A stretch of DNA of 13,555 nt from UMGS1908 sp045588795 (GTDB taxonomy: Bacteria > Bacillota > Clostridia > Christensenellales > UBA1242). Below are positions 9,101 to 13,555 of the stretch, in pieces; position 1 is the first letter of the stretch, and each line of letters begins with the position of its first letter. The position numbers were made by a program, and so were the translations under genes. Below the pieces are notes generated by a model. It worked only from the letters and a program-made list of their open reading frames with translations, was not told where the DNA came from and ran no database searches. The stretch is from NCBI GenBank assembly GCA_045588795.1, contig JAZNEY010000001.1, positions 1 to 13,555 on the forward strand, in the 5' to 3' direction.

Positions 9101-12100
9101 CGCATATTCAATTGCTCCATCATCAATGTCAGCATTATTTAGAGCTATTGGTAAAAATCCAATCAAATTGTAGCCCGGAAGTTCACACTTTAATGGACTT
9201 GCATCTTCCAAAAATTTAGCCAACTTGAAGGTGCCGTCGTATGCAACATCTCTGTTGTAAATATTTATTACATCAGGCTCTTCTATTCCGTAAAATCTTG
9301 AGAGTTCTGCCATTACCATTGAACTTTCATATATATTTGGTGCAACCAATATCTCAAATTCATACCTTGATTGCGGTAAACTCCACGCAACTTTCCATGG
9401 TGATTGAAGCGTGTAATAATACTTCTCTTTTTCTTCATCATACTCGAGTTCATCATTTAGGAATAGCACTTCAAACAGATTTGACTTATCTGTGTTCTTT
9501 ATCCCCGCAACGTGATAACCGGTTTTTGACTGCAACTCAGCTGATACATACAACTTTGTATCATCATACGTTACCTCTGTTGTAATCCAATCTATGACAA
9601 GCGGTTCATCAGGGTCATCTGGCTCAGGTCTTTCAAGCACTGGGTCTATTACGTGATTAGTGTATGTTATTGGAGTAAATACTGGATATATTATAAAGTT
9701 TTCTAAGTTAGACCTGTAATTATTATAAAGCCAAGTATAATAACCAATTGGGCTGTCTATCGCAATTTGAGTGCCCGCAAACTCTATGGCATAACCCTCA
9801 TAATTGCTAAACATAGTGAACAAATAACCATCTTCTATATTTATGAAATTATCTTCATCACCATGTAGCGCAAATTTGTCTCTAAGTCCAACGAAATTAT
9901 AACCTGTTCGCTTTGGGTGATTGCCAACATTTAAAAACAAAAAGCTCGGAGCATATGCACTGTAATTCTTGTAATATACATTTATGTCAACTGCAAAAAC
10001 ACTTATACTTTTGTTAACCTCTAGCTCAAAAGTTAATCTCCCAATCTCTGGCTCGCCCTCAAAATATGGGTCTACCACTGAGATGTCCTCAATTTGCACA
10101 AGTCTTACATAATACTCAATATGACAATCTTCACTAATCTCAAAATTATCGACCTCTACACCAAACAATAGCGTTGGGTCAAGTATGGTTTCTTGATAAT
10201 CTTCATCTCCACTTTTTATTGTGTACTTGTAAATTTCAAGCCCATATGGAATTGATACAGAATATTTGCAAATTGCTTTTTCACTTCCCGGCAATAGTGG
10301 AAAACTTCGACTTCCAACGCCAGTACTACTTGAATTACTTAAATAAGCATCATCATTCGTTAAATCAGTCCCCGGATAACCAATTAAAATACTTAACCCC
10401 GACCTTTCTAACAAAATTTCAGTTTTTGACTCTTCATCATATATTTTTACTGAAATCGTTAGGCTAGCAGAATCTTTACTTTTACTTGTTGCTGTTAACG
10501 TTTTTATACCACCATAAAAACGCTCTTCATAAGTGGTCCCATCTTCAGAAACACACGTTGCGTCAAGATTCCCAAACTCTCCATACCACCATTCATAATC
10601 ATCATTTAGTATGACTTTTACATCAACAGGCTTTAAACTTCCACTTACACCTTTATAGGTTGTCTCGGTTACTACACCCGAAGCACTGCCAATACCTGCC
10701 AATATTTGTCCATCAACTGAAACTATTTTATATGGAACAGCGCTGGCTGTTGCTGTTGAATATGATGGTCCTGCAACCTCTTGTAAGTTCAATATGTAAT
10801 AATATTGAGTGGTTACTGCTACAGATAAAGAACATTCATTTCCAATTTTTTCAAGTTCAACAACACCGTTTTCATATAGCGATATCCAAAATTTGTGCCT
10901 GTGGTCATAAACATCTTGAATCCCTATCTTCTTACCAACAACTCTGCCATCACCATCTCTTATTGGTTGTTCGGTTTGGTTTACAAACTCTCCATAATTT
11001 TTCTCACCATCATTTTCTAGATAGTATCTTTGATTGTATGTAATACAAAGTGCAAAATTATTGTAAGCTATCTCTGTGTGAGTATCACCATTAGATGTTG
11101 CGATATCTGTATATGCGTTATTGTTTAATCCACCAGCAACACCGCCGTATATTGTAAACCACGTGTTCGTACTGCCATCTGCCAAAAGTTTACTTACTGC
11201 AAGTGCGTTTACTATCTTGGCTTCTGTGCCACCTTTTGTTGGGTCAATTCTAACCGTAAGTTTATCATCTACCGAAAACGTTCCACTTGCATTGTTAATT
11301 CCATATTGCCCTTGTTCAACAGTTGCAGACATGATGTCTGTCTCTGTACCTTTGAACTTTATTTCATTTGCATAGTCAATGTTGTCTCTATACGAAATTT
11401 GAAATTCAATTTTTAAATCAGACGGAAACGCAACACCATCTTTGGTTTTTAATATACATTGAAGTTCTCCAGTTTCATTGTTTACGCATTCATATTCAAA
11501 ATTAATATTTCCCATAAACAATGGGCTATCTAGTAAAATTCCATCTATCGTGGCACCATATCCATTATAACTTAAAACACCCTTTTGCGATTCGCATTGA
11601 TATTGGAATATGTCATAAGTTTGACCTGCCCCGTAATAAAAACGAATAGCTGAAACATAAAATGCATTTGCTTCGTTTCCGTTAAAATCTGTTCCTTTGT
11701 TCGGTATTATCAAAAATTTTATAAAATTCTTTTCTACATCTGGATTCGCCGAAAACTGCTTGTCTATTCTTATTGAGTCGCCCGAGTTGTAGTTTCGTTC
11801 ACTACCGCTTTCGAAAAAACCATTTTGATTTTCATCAAGATAAAATGTAAAACTTGAATTTGAGGCATCTACATTTGTTGTTAGTTGCAATGTAAAATTA
11901 TTAGAATCATCAACATTTGCAAGCGAAGATTCTTTTAAAATGCTTTCCGCCATCTCAATCGTTGTGTCTGAATAAATATCACCATCAGTTGTGGATAAAT
12001 ATTCAACAACAGGAGTTGTATCAACAGAACTTTCAATGTTTGACTTTGATTTATAAACACACACAACACCAATGACAACTGCACATACAATACACATTGT

Positions 12101-12148
12101 CATAAGTGAAAGATTTCTTAAAACATTTCTTAGATTTTTCATTGGCAT
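6176..12148 (-). CDS. Giant anchored surface protein with InlB-like repeats and a C-terminal NlpC/P60-like region, 1990 aa
   Basis: Residues 13-32 are a hydrophobic anchor or signal segment after a basic N-terminus, and nearly all the rest should be extracellular. There is no LPXTG motif or lipobox. Residues 100-830 are beta-rich and mostly unrecognised. A Pro/Asp/Glu linker lies at 839-849. InlB B-repeat-like steps appear at KRTGYNFVGL (from 746), LPGYNLIGF (from 990) and RINGYEFDGYY (1111-1121). The third is clearest, preceded by a strand-rich stretch with NSGGTIRIPVKVMFN. Residues about 1290-1787 are unrecognised and rich in Tyr and Trp. Residues about 1788-1990 follow the NlpC/P60 order: STDGFVRLVYA (1862-1872), then LKSGDII (from 1911), then ITIKAIWLY. 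In active enzymes these are DCSGFV, L-x-P-G-D and a HVGIY-type motif. The Cys is Thr1863 and the His position is not His, so it would be inactive. An in-frame stop just upstream fixes the start at ATG 12148 or 12142. Neither has a clear Shine-Dalgarno. It is the first gene of the operon. The surface-protein call is firm; NlpC/P60 homology is tentative. Confidence 0.85.
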   Translation of the reverse strand: MPMKNLRNVLRNLSLMTMCIVCAVVIGVVCVYKSKSNIESSVDTTPVVEYLSTTDGDIYSDTTIEMAESILKESSLANVDDSNNFTLQLTTNVDASNSSFTFYLDENQNGFFESGSERNYNSGDSIRIDKQFSANPDVEKNFIKFLIIPNKGTDFNGNEANAFYVSAIRFYYGAGQTYDIFQYQCESQKGVLSYNGYGATIDGILLDSPLFMGNINFEYECVNNETGELQCILKTKDGVAFPSDLKIEFQISYRDNIDYANEIKFKGTETDIMSATVEQGQYGINNASGTFSVDDKLTVRIDPTKGGTEAKIVNALAVSKLLADGSTNTWFTIYGGVAGGLNNNAYTDIATSNGDTHTEIAYNNFALCITYNQRYYLENDGEKNYGEFVNQTEQPIRDGDGRVVGKKIGIQDVYDHRHKFWISLYENGVVELEKIGNECSLSVAVTTQYYYILNLQEVAGPSYSTATASAVPYKIVSVDGQILAGIGSASGVVTETTYKGVSGSLKPVDVKVILNDDYEWWYGEFGNLDATCVSEDGTTYEERFYGGIKTLTATSKSKDSASLTISVKIYDEESKTEILLERSGLSILIGYPGTDLTNDDAYLSNSSSTGVGSRSFPLLPGSEKAICKYSVSIPYGLEIYKYTIKSGDEDYQETILDPTLLFGVEVDNFEISEDCHIEYYVRLVQIEDISVVDPYFEGEPEIGRLTFELEVNKSISVFAVDINVYYKNYSAYAPSFLFLNVGNHPKRTGYNFVGLRDKFALHGDEDNFINIEDGYLFTMFSNYEGYAIEFAGTQIAIDSPIGYYTWLYNNYRSNLENFIIYPVFTPITYTNHVIDPVLERPEPDDPDEPLVIDWITTEVTYDDTKLYVSAELQSKTGYHVAGIKNTDKSNLFEVLFLNDELEYDEEKEKYYYTLQSPWKVAWSLPQSRYEFEILVAPNIYESSMVMAELSRFYGIEEPDVINIYNRDVAYDGTFKLAKFLEDASPLKCELPGYNLIGFLPIALNNADIDDGAIEYAEIDSLNYILVENGETVEGMLLISDRGIQKSYTWQYLRDIKFIPVFEVGEFEIVLHAGSGNKFNSGGTIRIPVKVMFNTEVTAEFIEEKFVPLYNRINGYEFDGYYMEVDGQPVQVLEASKEVQTSPSQTEIYKCYTINEKFDNGWIENFTYTYNGKLYWGTTKAIDLYVKLIKRDYDVIITGTDVDGSEADMSNQMMSVYEKDASGTLVQVGEDMTYNEFVVDITKVDVTNVIVLKALGTEGTFIKKLTISYNSIFDDTDKRTGYEFEYTCDPYGKMTRVSGSEVSGLIYYDKENNLFYLDIERFANRETELNHTYATMSDILIHVEYDYRTYVIGFQAGAYDLGLEYLEEPLYADIAYYLVNYNTRNDYTTWKPCTSSGSLIENDGFWQEISFFHNTDDISFIEESLYREQEIDIMVGTTPYFFYYWARINGNGEVEPLSWDWSDGNANTANSEDGGELIYYSVFTKTADINVYYYTWDPVAKENENQGGYVQSAHKGYFWFKENQDGSFKTVNTYEKYKIGNHTYYITGWLWLKDNVESADAFVQGVYYDKKNNMFVDSYTGEIIGSDNIPASYREILERCTVTYRADTNTDETKIKIYCYAVYSLYEYETVADTDDTTYELKMRVPNDYSGNSYTTTNNYWGAISSAEYSTLLQKYLTLKDVINSGEIEVLTFESLTGQTTITKENIESLLADNKDLLICYYSRSILSNSQTVVAGAICVGTKTADGFIFGKYDRVGAYADGTLVGCLDEIIELDDIYMTAYTNAVDQMRARNISGAEFSKRELIIKITLQLLQWNNAVGNGRTKGFVFDESKTSVGVTGFDISIEECLEAIKDNNGGKIAISTDGFVRLVYALASYSIDPASPETVYGLFGADAFAEGSSVGASGVLSTDLKSGDIITCESGPITIKAIWLYSFIDASGQEYCVMVNCRNTTKVTELIGNGRNFAVSENGITHNDGVFTYEYTGFITYIQ

Positions 12149-12252
12149 ACCACTAAATTAAATTTTAACAATATCAATTAATATAAGATATTTTTGTTAT
12201 GTTTTAATAACTTCATTATTATACTTATATATTAATTATATCTTGCGCTTTT

Positions 12253-12282
12253 AGTATATAAAATATGCACCACCCAAGTCAA
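12253..12282 (-). promoter_or_regulatory. Sigma-A-type promoter of the surface-protein operon
   Basis: The minus strand reads TTGACT (12282-12277), an 18-base spacer, then TATACT (12258-12253). Each hexamer matches consensus at 5 of 6 positions. It lies just past the terminator of the upstream unit and gives a leader of about 100 bases before the ATG at 12148. The leader is very AT-rich, with no strong hairpin, riboswitch or usable upstream ORF that I can see. The whole 12149-12362 gap is explained by this leader, the promoter and the terminator. Confidence 0.72.
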
Positions 12283-12320
12283 ATAAAAACAACCCTTTAA
12301 TTAATATTAATAATAATATG

Positions 12321-12354
12321 AAAAACAACCCACACTTGCGTGTGAATTGTTTTT
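12321..12354 (-). terminator. Intrinsic terminator after the 213-aa gene
   Basis: On the minus strand, AAAAACAATTCACAC, the loop GCAA, and GTGTGGGTTGTTTTT form a 15-pair stem. It has two G-U pairs, a GNRA-type tetraloop and a U-run on the 3' side. It begins about nine bases past the stop codon of the 213-residue gene. It separates the upstream two-gene unit from the main operon. Confidence 0.88.
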
Positions 12355-12362
12355 AAATTTTG

Positions 12363-13004
12363 TTATGCATTTGAAGAGCTATCCTCTTCCGCAATTAATT
12401 CAAGAATGTCAAATGCTGTAACAAGTTCTTTATTTGTAGTATTGATTACAACCGGCTTTTCAAGAGCCTTTTCTAAAACTGTTTTTACATCTTCAATTGT
12501 CCAAGGAGTAGAATTTGAACCTTCCGAGTTTCCCCTATCTTCTAATATTGTAGCACTAATTGAATATGGGTATTCATCAGCCCGATCTTCATCACCAACA
12601 ACCTGATCTGTAATAGTAACCATTCTTCCAGACACCCCTGACACAGAACTTGGAATATAGATATCAACATCTTTGGACTTTGAAAAGCCAAACTCTTCGT
12701 ATCCGTTTTCTATAAGATTTTCAACCTCCTCTTTTGCAGACCTTGCAGAAGTTACAAAACATTGCCTATTCCTTGGATCGCCAATCATCACTTGCACTTT
12801 TGGAGACTCTGGAAAATCTGAGTCGTAATCAAAATAGTTGTTTTCATAATGAACAACCGCTTTTAAATCTTCTTCATTTTGAATATTTTTCAAATAAACC
12901 ACCGTTGTGTCTCTGTCGCCAACGACCTCAGCACCTTTGCCTGTAAGCGCCTTAATCACTTCACCTGCCGAAGCTGTACCGATTATAAAATCCCCTTGTT
13001 TCAT
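12363..13004 (-). CDS. Unrecognised soluble acidic protein, 213 aa
   Basis: I do not recognise this family. It has no signal peptide or membrane segment and should be cytoplasmic. The N-terminal part (MKQGDFIIGTASAGEVIKALTGKGAEVVG) reads as alternating strand and helix with a glycine-rich turn. Residues about 60-165 are mixed alpha/beta. The end is acidic (ELIAEEDSSSNA). No catalytic motif stands out. It follows the YcxB-like gene by six bases, in the same reading frame, so the two are probably co-transcribed. The ATG at 13004 is the only good start. The nearest AGGAGG is 12 bases upstream, inside the last codons of the preceding gene, which is a long spacing and suggests reduced or coupled initiation. 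A strong terminator follows the stop. That it is a real gene is well supported by length and context; its function is unknown. Confidence 0.78.
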   Translation of the reverse strand: MKQGDFIIGTASAGEVIKALTGKGAEVVGDRDTTVVYLKNIQNEEDLKAVVHYENNYFDYDSDFPESPKVQVMIGDPRNRQCFVTSARSAKEEVENLIENGYEEFGFSKSKDVDIYIPSSVSGVSGRMVTITDQVVGDEDRADEYPYSISATILEDRGNSEGSNSTPWTIEDVKTVLEKALEKPVVINTTNKELVTAFDILELIAEEDSSSNA

Positions 13005-13010
13005 AAAAAA

Positions 13011-13555
13011 TTATTTCCTCCTCTTTTTATTTTTTTCTTCTATGAATTTAGCTTTAGTTTTTAAAAATTCAGAAAGTTTGTCGCTTTTCCCCTCTGTCAT
13101 TCCGTTTTTATCAACAATATACGCCTGCGTATCTGTAATAAACACATAAAAATAATGAGAATGTTCCACAATCTTAGCTATCATTCTGTAATCTATTGCA
13201 AGAGTTGCAACTTCAACCTCGCCCTTTCTTGTACTTGTTCGTACGCCATCTTTTTCAAAATAATAATCAACAAAAGTATTTGAAGAACATAACTTGTTTG
13301 CGTCTATTGCTTTTTTTAATGATGATTTGTACGCAAATATCATTGCAGGAACAATCGCGAGTGCAACAACCGACATAAATAGTCCAACATAAAAAAGATT
13401 GGTCACGAAACCATATACTCCAAAGCAAACAAACAAAGAAAAAAGTGCGATTGACAATTTTATAAACATTGGTTTTAGCACAAAAATATTAAACTCTTTA
13501 ATTGTAAGAGATGAGAAATTTGTTGTATTTCCAAACAATTTCTCCCCATATTCAC
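13011..13555 (-). CDS. YcxB-like two-pass membrane protein, 5' end outside the window
   Basis: The reading frame stays open to the window edge with codons for EYGEKL before the TTG at 13538, so the true start probably lies beyond the window. Numbering here counts from that TTG. Residues about 25-45 and 48-69 are two membrane segments separated by a very short turn. Residues about 88-162 then form a cytoplasmic domain like YcxB (PF14317): an F-x-x-D-G-V step, DYRMIAKIVEHSHYFYVFI (116-134), AYIVDKNGM and a final amphipathic helix. The tail is strongly basic (EEKNKKRRK). YcxB-like proteins are small membrane proteins of unknown role, common in Firmicutes and often encoded beside unrelated genes. 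The last codons supply the AGGAGG that serves the next gene. The family call is good; nothing in the sequence points to a function. Confidence 0.78.
   Translation of the reverse strand, partial: EYGEKLFGNTTNFSSLTIKEFNIFVLKPMFIKLSIALFSLFVCFGVYGFVTNLFYVGLFMSVVALAIVPAMIFAYKSSLKKAIDANKLCSSNTFVDYYFEKDGVRTSTRKGEVEVATLAIDYRMIAKIVEHSHYFYVFITDTQAYIVDKNGMTEGKSDKLSEFLKTKAKFIEEKNKKRRK
13017..13022 (-). promoter_or_regulatory. Distant ribosome binding site of the 213-aa gene
   Basis: AGGAGG on the minus strand lies within the AAG-AGG-AGG-AAA codons at the end of the YcxB-like gene, 12 bases before the ATG at 13004. The usual spacing is 5 to 9 bases. No other purine-rich site is closer. Ribosomes finishing the upstream gene would stop beside it, so translational coupling is plausible. 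Confidence 0.5.

Noticed and set aside
10660..11043. Plus-strand open frame of 127 codons
   Set aside because: It is antisense to the same gene and again His/Leu/Gln-rich with no recognisable features, so a shadow.
6176..12148. Sortase anchoring (LPXTG) or lipoprotein anchoring of the giant protein
   Set aside because: There is no LPXTG with a C-terminal hydrophobic tail, and the cysteine near residue 30 (IGVVC) does not fit a lipobox. N-terminal membrane anchoring is the better reading.
13011..13538. TTG at 13538 as the true start of the YcxB-like gene
   Set aside because: The frame is open to the window edge with sensible codons before it, and GGGGAG is only three bases from the TTG. A start outside the window is more likely.
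1..13555. CRISPR arrays, tRNA/rRNA genes, insertion sequences
   Set aside because: I looked for regularly spaced repeats, cloverleaf-like segments and transposase motifs and saw none. The window is almost fully occupied by minus-strand coding genes.

Overview
The window is AT-rich and every gene I can support lies on the minus strand, so transcription runs from high to low coordinates. The low G+C, the strong AGGAGG-type ribosome binding sites, the intrinsic hairpin/U-tract terminators, and protein types common in gut Firmicutes (a DUF6273 domain, InlB-type repeats, a YcxB-like membrane protein) suggest an uncultured low-G+C Gram-positive bacterium, probably a gut clostridium or a close relative. 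That placement is inference: there is no rRNA or other marker gene here.

Layout in the direction of transcription. (1) 13555 to 12363: the end of a small two-gene unit, made of a YcxB-like two-pass membrane protein cut by the window edge and a soluble 213-residue protein I do not recognise. It ends at a strong hairpin terminator (12321-12354). (2) A good sigma-A-type promoter (12253-12282) starts the main operon: a 1990-residue anchored surface protein with InlB-like repeats and a C-terminal region laid out like NlpC/P60 (12148-6176); a 337-residue anchored protein with one divergent InlB-type repeat (6152-5139); a 715-residue protein with a long acidic tail, one membrane segment and an exonuclease/endonuclease/phosphatase (EEP) fold domain (5121-2974); and a monoacylglycerol-lipase-type alpha/beta hydrolase (2962-2051). 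Gaps inside the operon are only 11 to 23 bases. (3) After a 99-base gap with a plausible promoter of its own comes an exported 612-residue DUF6273 protein (1951-113), closed by a hairpin terminator at 37-73.

The most interesting reading is that two of the operon's three membrane-anchored proteins carry enzyme folds that seem to have lost their catalytic residues. In the EEP domain, GGDFN reads GGSFS, N-x-H reads N-x-N and SDHNPV reads SSHNPV. In the NlpC/P60-like region, DCSGFV reads STDGFV and the histidine position is not histidine. With the giant repeat protein and an apparently intact lipase-type hydrolase, this looks like a cell-envelope assembly built from binding or scaffold versions of nuclease/phosphatase and cell-wall hydrolase folds. 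The sequence motifs are seen directly. The pseudoenzyme idea and any joint function are inference.
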